NCBI GenBank assembly: GCA_021805985.1
Contig: JAJZDN010000005.1
Location: 1 to 64,000, forward strand
Length of the DNA: 64,000 nt
Origin: Planctomycetota bacterium
GTDB taxonomy: Bacteria; Planctomycetota; Phycisphaerae; WQYP01
Direction of reading: 5' to 3'
How positions within the stretch are numbered: the first letter of the stretch is position 1; each line of letters opens with the position of its first letter. This document shows, piece after piece, positions 26,032-35,339 of the stretch. The notes under the pieces were generated by a model, which was not told where the DNA came from, did not search any database, and worked only from the letters and a program-made list of their open reading frames with translations. A program made the translations under genes and the position numbers.

Positions 26032-27378
26032 TTACAACGGTGCGGCGATGATGGCATCTAGATCGGCAAGACGGGTGTCCAGATCGGCTCGCAAATTTAC
26101 GACGGTTTGCTGGATTGAAAGCAACTCATCTTGTGCTCTAATCTGGCGGTCTATACCGCCGTTACCCTGCTGAAAATTAGCGCGAGCCAGAGAGACTATG
26201 ATCTTCAGGCGCGGCAGGATGGTATTTTGAAAAATGTTGATCTGGCGACCATCATTGTGCATTGCAATGAGATCCACGAGCAGTTGCGCTGCCAGAGAAA
26301 CGTGGGTGCTGCGCCAGGCGGCCTGCGTGGCTCGGAGCTGATCGCCGGCCTGTGCGATCGCAGCGTTGATAGCCTTATAACGCAACACAGGAATAATAAG
26401 GGCGCCGGAAAAACTCTGCGCTGTGCCATCCAGACTGCTGGAAAGGCCGATATCAAAATTGGGAATGTATTGCTGCTTAGCTCGGCGGATGTCAAAACGG
26501 TTCGCGGAGGCATCACGTGCCAGACCGCGTAATTGTGGATTGCGCTGGGCGGCCAAGAGCCAGAGCTGTTGCGCGTTCAAATGCGGCGCCGATAGAACCG
26601 CAATGGCTCGCGGCGGAGAGAGCGGCTGCGCCGGAGGACGTCCAAGAACGGCATTGAGCTTCGCCAAGTCACGGGGCAGTTGATGTTGAAGGTTGATGAT
26701 TTGCGCATCCATTTCATCCACAGCATTCTGGCCCGCCAGCCACTGACCGGCACGCTTGCTGCCGAGGCTAATGCCAGAGCGGCTTAGTGCGGCGCTAGTG
26801 GCCAGAAGCTGCCGCTGGCGTTCATTCAGGCGCAGCACCGCGGCGGTTCTGGCATAGCGATACCAAGCAGCCAGCACAGCACGGCGCACCGCAAAGATCG
26901 CCGTCCGATACTGCCAGCCCGCAGCACGCGCTGATTCCAGGGCCGCCCGAGCTTGTGTCGTAAGTTTAGAAGGCCAGCGCATATCGCTGCTGGTCATATT
27001 GCCGGCACCCAGAATTGTATTGGCCAGCGATGCCTGGCCATTTTGCAGACTCGTACCGGCATTGAGCATCAAGGTCGTGGCCTGGGTACCAGCTTGGGAA
27101 ATCTGTTCAATGGCAGCGCGCCACTTCCAATAAGCCTTTTCCACGTCCGGATTGTTCAGTATCGCGTAGCGGACCAACTGCGGGGATCTGGCGTTCAGCG
27201 GCAGCGGAGGAATATGGCGCTGGGCGTAGGGTTTCTCGTAGGGTTTACCTGCTTTGACTGCCGCCCGGCGCAAAGCATTTTCACCTTTCGGCGTAACAGT
27301 ACAACCGGTCAATAATACGGCGGCTCCCAGCATCAGTACAAACCCGAGCTTTGACCGTAATGGGCGGTTTGATTTCAT
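26032..27378 (-). CDS. cusC: Outer-membrane factor of the Cus-type efflux system (448 aa)
   Basis: TolC-family outer-membrane lipoprotein (signal VLLTGCTVTP) with two helical outer-membrane-efflux repeats rich in Ala, Gln and Leu. It is the third gene of the cusB-cusA-cusC order and its ATG overlaps the cusA stop by 4 bases. It would form the exit duct for metal captured by CusB and pumped by CusA. Symbol assigned by operon position, since TolC-family channels are hard to tell apart by sequence. Confidence 0.78.
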   Translation of the reverse strand: MKSNRPLRSKLGFVLMLGAAVLLTGCTVTPKGENALRRAAVKAGKPYEKPYAQRHIPPLPLNARSPQLVRYAILNNPDVEKAYWKWRAAIEQISQAGTQATTLMLNAGTSLQNGQASLANTILGAGNMTSSDMRWPSKLTTQARAALESARAAGWQYRTAIFAVRRAVLAAWYRYARTAAVLRLNERQRQLLATSAALSRSGISLGSKRAGQWLAGQNAVDEMDAQIINLQHQLPRDLAKLNAVLGRPPAQPLSPPRAIAVLSAPHLNAQQLWLLAAQRNPQLRGLARDASANRFDIRRAKQQYIPNFDIGLSSSLDGTAQSFSGALIIPVLRYKAINAAIAQAGDQLRATQAAWRSTHVSLAAQLLVDLIAMHNDGRQINIFQNTILPRLKIIVSLARANFQQGNGGIDRQIRAQDELLSIQQTVVNLRADLDTRLADLDAIIAAPL

Positions 27379-30300
27379 GCGGCATCTCCTTCGTCAGGGG
27401 TATGGCTGCCGACCTTGGGCTGTTGGCTGGCAAAATGCCCCCGCAGGTTCCATGCCATCACGATGTAATACAGCGCGGGCAGCACCAGGAGTTCCAGAAC
27501 AAATGCGCTGCCTAACCCGCCAATCATGGGTGCAGCCAGCCGTCGCATGACCGTAGCCCCGGCACCATGCACCCACAACAGCGGTGTAAGACCGATCAGG
27601 GCGGCACATACGGTCATAGTCTGGGGCCGAATGCGGCGAACCGCGCCGGTGTGCACCGCATTAAAAAGATCACGCTTGTTGCGCAATAGTCCAGAAGCTT
27701 TCGCCTGCGCAAAACTGACATCCAGATAAAGCAACAGCACCAGACCCATTTCCGCACAAAGCCCGGACAATGCAATAATACCGACCCACACCGCTACGGA
27801 CATTTGGTAATGCAGGAAATACAAAGCCCAGATGGCCCCCACCAGGCCGAAGGGCACTGACAACAGCACGCCCAGCACCCGGCCTACACTTCCGGTGGCT
27901 ACAAACAGCAGAATAAATATTGTCAGCAGTACCATCGGCACGGCGAGTTTCAACCGGGCGTTGGCCTGCTGAATCTGTTTATATAGGCCGATCCACTGAT
28001 ACGTATAACCCGCCGGCAGCGTTACGTGCGAACGAATTGCCGCGTTGGCCCCGCGCACATAACCCACCGTGTTACTGCCCGTGGTGGTGATGTTGATATA
28101 ATTGACGGTCATAGCGTTCTGCGTATCAATTTCCGGCGGACCTGAACTGTAATGGATATCAGCCAGCATACCCAGCGTCATAAATGTGCCATTCGGGGCG
28201 GCGATGGGCAATTGTTTAAGCTCGGAAATACTGCCGCGAAGATTGCGGAAATAGCGGACATTGATGGGCAGGCGCTGCAGTCCCCGCACCATCGTACTAA
28301 TTGGCTCACCGCCGATGGCCAAGGTAATAATGCGTTGTACTGCCGCTTGCGTAAGACCATATCGGGCGGCAACCAAGCGATGGACATGAATATCCAAGTA
28401 GTACCCGCCTAGGGTCTGATTGGCAATGGCACTGCCGGTGCCGTGAACATGTTGCAGCGTTTGCGTAATGGAGTTTGACACTTTCCCCAGCACGCCCAGG
28501 TCCGAACCGAACACGCGGATTCCCAGCAGCGTTTTGCTGCCGGTGTTGGCCATGTTGACTCGATTGGCAATGGGCATGGTCCAATAGGCGGCGAATCCCG
28601 GTACCTTCAGCGCCTGATTCATCCCTTCATGATACTTACCGGCGGGATCCGCCCAGCCATGCATAACCTGGCTTAGCGTCACCGGCGCCCGGTTGGGCCA
28701 AAATGTATGCTTGCACGGCCATTGCAACCAATGCGGCCAGGAATGATAGAAGCGGGGAATATCTATTTCCGGCCAACGTGCGCGGCGCTTCAGGCGGACA
28801 ATCGTATCAATCATATTCAGCGGTGCAGAATCGGTGGCGGTATCCGCGCGGCCGATCTGGCCCCAAACACTTTTGACTTCCGGAAAACTTTTGATGATTT
28901 TGTCACTCTGTTGTAACACCATTTTGGCAGCCCCGACACCGATGCCGGGATAGGTTGTGGGCATATATTCCAGGTCGCCTTCATATAGCGGTGGGGTAAA
29001 TTCGGTCCCCAACCGGCCAAACGGCCAGATCACCGACACGCACAAAACAACGGCGACGAGGATCAGCGGCCACCGCAAAAACATGGCTGCCCGAAAAATG
29101 GGATCAAAAATGTTCTGCAGCAACGTGGCGATAAAATTGTGTTCCTCATGAATGATTTTTTGCGGCAATACCAGCAACGCCGCAAGGATCATCCACCCGC
29201 CGCAAATCCACCAGCGGTAACGTGCCAGCAAGCCGCCATCGTGGCCCATGGCCCAATACAACCCGATTGCCGGGCCGAAAATAATCACCGCGGCCAGCGG
29301 CAACCAGATCCACCATGCCCAGGTTTTGGGGAAGAATCGGGGCGTAATGAAATAGATCATCAGTACCGGCACAAGGGTAATCGACAGCAGCGACGCCGAG
29401 GCAATGGCAAAGGTTTTTGTCATAGCCAACGGGCTGAACATCTTGCCGCTTTCGCCGGGCAGGACAAAAATCGGCAGAAAGCTGACCGTAATAATCAGCA
29501 GGCTAAAAAACAGACTGGGACCGACTTCCGACGCGGCGGTCAGAATCAGCTCTGTACGAGGCGTGGGCGGATGGCCGGCCTGCACGCGAATCTCATCGCG
29601 GTTGAGATGCTGATGGGCATTTTCAACCATCACAATGGCCGAATCCACCACCACACCGATAGCAATGGCGATGCCGCTTAAACTCATAATATTGGCACTG
29701 ATCTTAAGCCAGTACAAAATCGCCAGACTGATCATCATGCTGGATGGAATGACTGTAATGGCCACCAGGGCACTGCGGCCATGCAGTAGAAATAAAAGGC
29801 AGATCAAGGCCACGACAATCATTTCCTCGGTCAGCGTATCGGACAGTGTATTGATGGACCGGTTGATCAGATTGACACGATCATAGCCGGTTTTGAACAT
29901 CACGCCGGGAGGTAAACTGGCGGCCAGAGCGGCGATCTTCTTTTTGACCGCTGTGACGACACGGAATGTATCGGCTCCGTAACGGACCACCACAATGCCC
30001 CCGACCGTTTCCCCCTGGCCATTCCAATCCAGAATTCCCTGGCGTTGCGCACCGGCTTTCTGGATCGTTGCCACATCGCTTAGCAGAACGGGTGTGCCGT
30101 CGGTGGCCCGCCCCACCGGCACGGATCGCAACTGCGCAAGATTCTTGAGGTATCCGCGGCTGCGGACAATATATTCAAATTCACTGCGATCAATGACTGC
30201 TCCGCCGACCTCATTATTAGATTGTTGCACATCGCGGATGACCTGATTAACGCCCAGATGGTAGGCCACCAACTGGTTGGGATTCAATACGATCTGGTAC

Positions 30301-31019
30301 TCCGTGGTAAAGCCGCCGAGTCCGGCAACTTCTGAAACCCCGGGCACCGCTTCCAACTGATAACGCACGAACCAATCCTGCAATGAGCGCAGTTTCCCCA
30401 GATTCATATCGCTGGAAAGCAGCGGCTGATGCGACAAAGGCGATGTGCCAGGCTTGTCAAACGCACGGACCCGCACCAGACGGGCTCGCACTGCAGCCGG
30501 TGCCGCACTGCGATGCGCGTACCATGTGTTCGCGGAGAGATCATGCCAAATTCCACCTGGATGATTCTTGCAATACCACCCCGGAAACAAAATATATTGA
30601 TAAGCCCAGCCGGCGCCGGTGGCGTCCGGGCCAAGCTGCGGATTCACGCCCGCGGGCAGCAGCGCTTTGGCGTAGCTAAGATATTCCAGAACGCGGCTGC
30701 GCGCCCAGTACAAATTCGTGCCATTTTTGAACACGACTGTAATCAGGGAATATTCAAACATACTCTGACCGCGCACGGCTTTCACGTCCGGCACATGGAT
30801 TAACTGCGTTTCCAGCGGATAGGTTACCTGCTTTTCCACCACGCCGGGCGATTGGCCGGGATAGTTTGTCAGCACCAGCACCTGCACATCGGACAGATCT
30901 GGCACGGCGTCAAGCTTACTGTGAAACGCCGCCCACGTGGCCACCGCCATAGCCATGGCGAAAAGCAGCAGCACCAGCACGCGGTTCTTAATGGATAGTT
31001 CGATTATTTTTCGGATCAT
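27375..31019 (-). CDS. cusA: CusA/CzcA-family heavy-metal RND pump (1214 aa)
   Basis: Proton-driven heavy-metal exporter. Motifs: N-terminal DAVPDLSDVQV, TM4 GVVVDSAIVMVENAH, and Met-containing segments EGDLEYMPTTYPG, APLNMIDT and RVNMANTG, which line up with the three methionines of the CusA metal relay as I recall it. These favour Cu(I)/Ag(I). The protein is about 160 residues longer than E. coli CusA. One insert occupies roughly residues 145-208, between WAYQYIL and LRSLQDW; further extra sequence follows TM6 and precedes YWTMPI. It is flanked by cusB 26 bases upstream and cusC overlapping downstream. Confidence 0.88.
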   Translation of the reverse strand: MIRKIIELSIKNRVLVLLLFAMAMAVATWAAFHSKLDAVPDLSDVQVLVLTNYPGQSPGVVEKQVTYPLETQLIHVPDVKAVRGQSMFEYSLITVVFKNGTNLYWARSRVLEYLSYAKALLPAGVNPQLGPDATGAGWAYQYILFPGWYCKNHPGGIWHDLSANTWYAHRSAAPAAVRARLVRVRAFDKPGTSPLSHQPLLSSDMNLGKLRSLQDWFVRYQLEAVPGVSEVAGLGGFTTEYQIVLNPNQLVAYHLGVNQVIRDVQQSNNEVGGAVIDRSEFEYIVRSRGYLKNLAQLRSVPVGRATDGTPVLLSDVATIQKAGAQRQGILDWNGQGETVGGIVVVRYGADTFRVVTAVKKKIAALAASLPPGVMFKTGYDRVNLINRSINTLSDTLTEEMIVVALICLLFLLHGRSALVAITVIPSSMMISLAILYWLKISANIMSLSGIAIAIGVVVDSAIVMVENAHQHLNRDEIRVQAGHPPTPRTELILTAASEVGPSLFFSLLIITVSFLPIFVLPGESGKMFSPLAMTKTFAIASASLLSITLVPVLMIYFITPRFFPKTWAWWIWLPLAAVIIFGPAIGLYWAMGHDGGLLARYRWWICGGWMILAALLVLPQKIIHEEHNFIATLLQNIFDPIFRAAMFLRWPLILVAVVLCVSVIWPFGRLGTEFTPPLYEGDLEYMPTTYPGIGVGAAKMVLQQSDKIIKSFPEVKSVWGQIGRADTATDSAPLNMIDTIVRLKRRARWPEIDIPRFYHSWPHWLQWPCKHTFWPNRAPVTLSQVMHGWADPAGKYHEGMNQALKVPGFAAYWTMPIANRVNMANTGSKTLLGIRVFGSDLGVLGKVSNSITQTLQHVHGTGSAIANQTLGGYYLDIHVHRLVAARYGLTQAAVQRIITLAIGGEPISTMVRGLQRLPINVRYFRNLRGSISELKQLPIAAPNGTFMTLGMLADIHYSSGPPEIDTQNAMTVNYINITTTGSNTVGYVRGANAAIRSHVTLPAGYTYQWIGLYKQIQQANARLKLAVPMVLLTIFILLFVATGSVGRVLGVLLSVPFGLVGAIWALYFLHYQMSVAVWVGIIALSGLCAEMGLVLLLYLDVSFAQAKASGLLRNKRDLFNAVHTGAVRRIRPQTMTVCAALIGLTPLLWVHGAGATVMRRLAAPMIGGLGSAFVLELLVLPALYYIVMAWNLRGHFASQQPKVGSHTPDEGDAA

Positions 31020-31045
31020 GGATGGGTCCAGTCTCTTTTATTAGG

Positions 31046-32524
31046 CTAGTGCTTTTTCGCCGGCATTTTCATTCCCTTGGGCATGGCGGCAGGTTTTATC
31101 GCACGGCCAGATGGACCGCCAGGCGAATTTTTCTGCGCGTCCGATGGTGCCGGCATAGCATTCTTGGGCGAGGGCGCGTTCGCAATTGTTGGCATCTTGG
31201 GCATAAAACGGGATTTAATTTCATTGAGTTGCGATTCGACATCAATCATGAATTGCCCGCTGGTGACTACTTTTTGCCCCGGCCCCACGCCAGAAAGAAC
31301 TTGCAGAACATGCCTCATACCTATGCCGCCGGACAGCCCCGTGCGCACCGCCACCGGGTCGAAGTGACCATGAGATATCTCCACAAACGTGACTTCACCG
31401 GTACCGGAGTTAATGACCGCTCGCCGTGGTATCAGGATCGCGTGTTTGAACGGCGTCGTATGTATATCGGCCAAGGCATACATTCCCGGCCGTAATTCTT
31501 TTCGGGTGTTGGGCAGTTCAATGCGAACGGATGTAGTGTGATTCTGCGGGTTCTCAAACGCATCAATAAAAATAATTTTTCCATCAAACGTATGACCTGG
31601 GAATGCGGCGATCCGGGCCGCGACGTGCTGCCCCGCGCGAATCCATGGCAACTGATTTTCATACACATATGCATCAAGCCATAGGGTGGAGAGTGTGTCA
31701 ATGCGCATGGCGGTTGTGCCTGCGGTGATCTGTGATTTCTGATGAACCTTGATATCCGTGAGAACCCCGTCCGTCGGGCTGTAGAACGTTATATATTCCA
31801 CGGGCTTTAACGTGCGTTCAATTTTTTTTATCTGCGGCCAACCGACCGCCAGATAATACAACCGCAATTCCACGGACCGCACCAGTTCACGCGTGTCGCG
31901 AACGGCAGAGCTGTCCGCGATTTTCCGCGCTGCCAACAGCGATTTTTGGGCCGCGATCAATTCCTCTTCCGCCGCCAAAATCGCCGGGCTGTAAAGCGTG
32001 AAGAGTTTAGCCCCTTTTTTCACACTTGTGCCGTTGGTCGTGGCAAACAACTTGCCAATCCAGCCGCTGGCGCGAATGGTGATGCTGTAGCGGCCTAGTG
32101 CAGGCGTACGCAAGTAACCCACCACGCGCACGGGATGAATCAGCGGCCCGAGCGTAACCAGCCCGGTCTGAATACCCATGTTTTGAACCATGGCGGGATC
32201 GACCCGTACCTCTCCGGCAGTGGTAGTGCGGGACTGCGTGGCATAAACAGGAATAAGCGCCATGCCCATGGAGCTGATGCCCGGTTTGGGAGAAATTGAT
32301 GATGGCCCCACCATCGGGTCCCAGTAATAGAGAATTTTTCGCTTGGGCGCATCCTTAACCGCCATTGCGTTTTCCGGCGATACCGAGGGCGCCCCGGAAG
32401 TAGATCGTATGCCAGCCGATCCTGCGGACTTGTTCGCGGACCCCGATGCCAACATGAGTCCGGCCACCAATCCGGCGACTGCCGCCACGATGACCAGCCC
32501 TGAAATAAAGATGATGCGTCTCAT
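31046..32524 (-). CDS. cusB: Cus-type periplasmic adaptor protein (492 aa)
   Basis: Membrane fusion protein of the copper/silver efflux complex. After an N-terminal anchor (IIFISGLVIVAAVAGLVAGL) comes YYWDPMVGPSS and GISSMGMALIPVY. This corresponds to the heavy-metal-binding module of CusB in its cysteine-free, Met-bearing form. Beta-barrel and lipoyl segments and a helical hairpin (LAAEEELIAAQKSLLAARK) follow. The tail is Met/His/Lys-rich (MPKGMKMPAKKH) and could bind metal. First gene of the operon; ribosome binding site AGGA. It diverges from the ECF sigma gene. Confidence 0.87.
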   Translation of the reverse strand: MRRIIFISGLVIVAAVAGLVAGLMLASGSANKSAGSAGIRSTSGAPSVSPENAMAVKDAPKRKILYYWDPMVGPSSISPKPGISSMGMALIPVYATQSRTTTAGEVRVDPAMVQNMGIQTGLVTLGPLIHPVRVVGYLRTPALGRYSITIRASGWIGKLFATTNGTSVKKGAKLFTLYSPAILAAEEELIAAQKSLLAARKIADSSAVRDTRELVRSVELRLYYLAVGWPQIKKIERTLKPVEYITFYSPTDGVLTDIKVHQKSQITAGTTAMRIDTLSTLWLDAYVYENQLPWIRAGQHVAARIAAFPGHTFDGKIIFIDAFENPQNHTTSVRIELPNTRKELRPGMYALADIHTTPFKHAILIPRRAVINSGTGEVTFVEISHGHFDPVAVRTGLSGGIGMRHVLQVLSGVGPGQKVVTSGQFMIDVESQLNEIKSRFMPKMPTIANAPSPKNAMPAPSDAQKNSPGGPSGRAIKPAAMPKGMKMPAKKH

Positions 32525-33034
32525 AAAATTTTATCCTGACAACCCTTAAGCCTGCCTCAACGGCTCTTCCGTTGACAGACAACATAACAGGGGACTCGCC
32601 TGCCGCCAGCCCAAACCCGGGCCAATAGGGCGCAAACGTCGTCAACGTTACGTCGCTGCACAATCAACGCGAACGGGGCGTCAAAAAGTTCCCAGAAGCG
32701 AATCATGGATGTATACAACATAAAGTCACCTCAGACTAAAGGTTCTTCCCGGACGTACGTCAGCCAACCCCTGGTCGGCGTTGCCGGGGATTCACCATAG
32801 CTAACGCGGGTGCGGCGGTAGAAGTTCCAGCGGGGTATTAAGGAAGAGATTCTGTATAAGTCTGTTCATTATATTCTTTACGTTGTGCGGAAAAGTTCAG
32901 ATGGCCTTTACATGGCCGATCGCAGGCCGATCGCCGAATATTGGGAATATGAGACATGCTGGTATAATCCCGCACAAGCTGCGCTGGTGCGCCGCTGTCG
33001 GCAGCTTGCAGAATATTTGGAAGAAATTGCCGCC
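32525..33034. other. Divergent regulatory region between cusB and the sigma factor
   Basis: No credible gene. On the minus strand GGAAC followed by TTTTTGACG (GGAAC at 32688-32692) resembles an ECF -35 element for cusBAC, about 165 bases before the cusB start, though no -10 can be fixed. On the plus strand a housekeeping promoter lies at 32941-32968. Open frames in the region have no ribosome binding site. Confidence 0.45.
32941..32968 (+). promoter_or_regulatory. Extended -10 promoter for the ECF sigma operon
   Basis: TTGGGA, a 16-base spacer ending in TGG, and a perfect TATAAT. The TG dinucleotide before the -10 box makes it an extended -10 promoter. Transcription would begin near 32975, which rules out the two earlier in-frame start codons of the sigma gene and supports a start at 33035. 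Confidence 0.65.
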
Positions 33035-33697
33035 ATGATCGTATGGATTGCCTTCGACGCAGCACCTTCACCGCCAGGAGCAGCTTTGAATTCGAATACG
33101 GACCAGGACACCCTGGCGAAAAGCCTGACGGAAAGTGAACTGGCGGAAAAATTCCATCAACTGATCTGGCCCGAACGGGCCAATATCCTCCGATTTGCCT
33201 TGTTTCTTACGCACCGTACGACCGACGCGGAAGATCTGACACAGGAGACGCTGCTGAAAGCCTGGCGGGCGCTGGACCGCTTCCAGACGCAGAATCAGAA
33301 CACCAAAGCCTGGCTTCTGACCATTTTGCGAAACTGCTGGACGGATTCCTTCAGACGCACGCGCCATGAGCACAATCATGTGGCCTTGGAAACCCTTCCC
33401 CAAGAGCCTCCAGAACCTCAACACGAGGTGCAGCCGGAGGAAGACCAACGGCGCGACGTGGAGGCGATTCTGAATTCATTTTCCGACCAGAGAATTATTG
33501 AGGCCCTGCGGGCGCTGGGGGAGGATTATCGCTGGGCTATTTTGCTGGTGGATGTTTCGTCCTTGAGTTACGAGGAGGCGGCTGCTGCCATGGGAGTGCC
33601 GGTCGGCACGGTTCGCTCCCGGCTGTTCAGGGGCAGGCGGATGGTGCGGGATTTTCTGATCAGCGGGAACTTTTCCCCAGCCAAAGGCGTTCAGTAA
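33035..33697 (+). CDS. ECF RNA polymerase sigma factor (220 aa)
   Basis: Group IV sigma factor. Region 2 reads ILRFALFLTHRTTDAEDLTQETLLKAW with the -10-recognition helix following (TKAWLLTILRNCWTDSFRR). Region 4 reads LSYEEAAAAMGVPVGTVRSRLFRGRR with a helix-turn-helix. A longer acidic linker (EPQHEVQPEEDQRRD) separates them. The start at MIVWIAF was chosen because the promoter's TATAAT lies only about 70 bases upstream, leaving earlier start codons untranscribed. It is followed by a membrane protein of anti-sigma type and diverges from cusBAC. Confidence 0.88.
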   Translation: MIVWIAFDAAPSPPGAALNSNTDQDTLAKSLTESELAEKFHQLIWPERANILRFALFLTHRTTDAEDLTQETLLKAWRALDRFQTQNQNTKAWLLTILRNCWTDSFRRTRHEHNHVALETLPQEPPEPQHEVQPEEDQRRDVEAILNSFSDQRIIEALRALGEDYRWAILLVDVSSLSYEEAAAAMGVPVGTVRSRLFRGRRMVRDFLISGNFSPAKGVQ

Positions 33698-33777
33698 TTG
33701 AACGGAGCTTTACCGTTGTACGCCATGAGTCCGAGAACAGCGTTCGGACAGGCAAAAATGGACAGGAGATGCCGATT

Positions 33778-34446
33778 ATGGATAACGATACGACCCAACA
33801 CGATGAATCCGACGCGGTACAGCAGGCGATCTCCACGCGCGTGGCACGTTTGAATACGCTCCCCGTAGATACCACTCGGCTGAATCAACTGTTGCGCGAT
33901 CAGATTCCCCTGCCTCGCAAACACCGGCCGTTCCTGGTATTCGGCTGGCTGGCCGGCGCCGGGGCAGCGGCTTGCGCAGCACTTATTATTGCCGCAGCGC
34001 TACTGTTTACCGGAACACCGCGACTATCGGCTGCGGAACTCGCGGGCGTGTACCGGAACCTTGCCACGCAGTCCAGCGTCATGCTGCCCGGCGCGCAGGC
34101 CACTACTCCCGTCCGGATGGCACCGGGGATGATGTGCACGATGAAAGCCGGGGAGATGGTCTCCTGTTGCCGGCAGATGGTGGGAAAATATCGTCTGACC
34201 TGTGTAGCGGTGAAATCGCCGTCCCATGCCCGCGTGGTGATGGTGGCTGGGAACAGTGGCACAGTAAATTGTCCGCAGGGGCAAGCAGTCATCATCGCGG
34301 GCAGGTCATATTCGCTGGTTGTTTCAGGTCATATCAACATGCTCATGCGACGCGTCGGCAAACGCTGGTATTGTGCCATGGGTTCTGAAAAACCCAGTTC
34401 ATTGGCGCAGTATCTGCGGCAGCTTGCGCCGAATACGAGGAAGTAA
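33778..34446 (+). CDS. Putative membrane anti-sigma factor with Met/Cys-rich sensor domain (222 aa)
   Basis: About 50 cytoplasmic residues (including ISTRVARLNTLPVDTTRL) precede one transmembrane helix (LAGAGAAACAALIIAAALLF). A periplasmic domain follows, rich in Met and Cys: GMMCTMKAGEMVSCCRQM, LTCVAV, VNCPQGQ, YCAMG. This layout, directly after an ECF sigma gene, fits an anti-sigma factor whose outer domain senses metal or redox state. The start was set at the second ATG because GGAG lies 9 bases before it and touches the first. I recognise no named anti-sigma family. It ends 2 bases from the convergent DUF71 gene. Confidence 0.7.
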   Translation: MDNDTTQHDESDAVQQAISTRVARLNTLPVDTTRLNQLLRDQIPLPRKHRPFLVFGWLAGAGAAACAALIIAAALLFTGTPRLSAAELAGVYRNLATQSSVMLPGAQATTPVRMAPGMMCTMKAGEMVSCCRQMVGKYRLTCVAVKSPSHARVVMVAGNSGTVNCPQGQAVIIAGRSYSLVVSGHINMLMRRVGKRWYCAMGSEKPSSLAQYLRQLAPNTRK

Positions 34447-34448
34447 AC

Positions 34449-35174
34449 TTACCGGACAGGCGGAATTGCGGCCTCCGTCAAAACGCTCGTGTCTGAGGTA
34501 TGGCCCGGCAACAAATCGGCATAGTATCGGCCATCGCGAATAACCACCTGCCCAAGTTTCACATCCAAGGGCTGGGAAAAAATCGGACCGGCGTAAACAA
34601 AGGTATGGAACTCTCCATTTTCCCCGCAGGGGTCAATGGCGGCGGACAGATCAGAGAGTAATTGATGATCAAAGCTGCGCCCCGCAAACCCCGGCCCAAC
34701 TTTGCCTTCAACACAGGAGAGATAACCCCTGAAACCCAGAGCGATTATCTCCTGAGCCAAAACCGAGGTAGGACGTTTCCAGAGCGGAAATACGGCCTTC
34801 ATACCGACGGTGGCCAGATTTTTCTCCCGCCAGGCCCGCAGATCTTCCAGAAATAAATCACCAAAGCCCACGGTTTCAACGCCCTGGCGTTTATAACGTT
34901 GCATGGCATCACCCATGATCTGTTCATAAACCGCGTTCGTGCATGGACCGGAATTATGAGACGGCAAATAGATTTTATCCAGCGGAATGCCGATCGCCTT
35001 GGCCTGCTGCTCCAGCAGTTCCTCGCGCACGCCATGGTGGCTGATACGCTTGAATTCTTCAGAGACCGTGGTCAGCAACGCCGCCACCTCGTAATCCGCC
35101 CGGCGTGATAGCTCATAAAGCGCCATAGCACAATCTTTTCCCCCGCTCCAAGATAAAACCACCGGTATTTTCAT
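34449..35174 (-). CDS. DUF71-type ATP-pyrophosphatase, diphthine-ammonia ligase-like (241 aa)
   Basis: Member of the adenine-nucleotide alpha-hydrolase superfamily related to Dph6. The PP-loop LSWSGGKDCAMAL lies at the N-terminus, followed by the family motif EELLEQQAKAIGIPL and GFGDLFLEDLRAWRE, then GFRGYLSCVEGKVGPGFAG. Bacteria lack diphthamide, so the substrate here is unknown; an ATP-dependent amidation of some metabolite is likely. Single gene, divergent from thiL. Confidence 0.82.
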   Translation of the reverse strand: MKIPVVLSWSGGKDCAMALYELSRRADYEVAALLTTVSEEFKRISHHGVREELLEQQAKAIGIPLDKIYLPSHNSGPCTNAVYEQIMGDAMQRYKRQGVETVGFGDLFLEDLRAWREKNLATVGMKAVFPLWKRPTSVLAQEIIALGFRGYLSCVEGKVGPGFAGRSFDHQLLSDLSAAIDPCGENGEFHTFVYAGPIFSQPLDVKLGQVVIRDGRYYADLLPGHTSDTSVLTEAAIPPVR

Positions 35175-35339
35175 TCCACCAACTCCGTAAAGTCCGCAGG
35201 TTAGCCGGCAAGAATTTATGCACTTCGCCGCAAGTTTGCCGGAATTATACGCGCAGACGGAGCTAATCAGTGAACTGGCGATCGGACTCCAGCGTGATGC
35301 GATAATGATTTTCGGGGCACCGACGTTATAATTCCGGCC

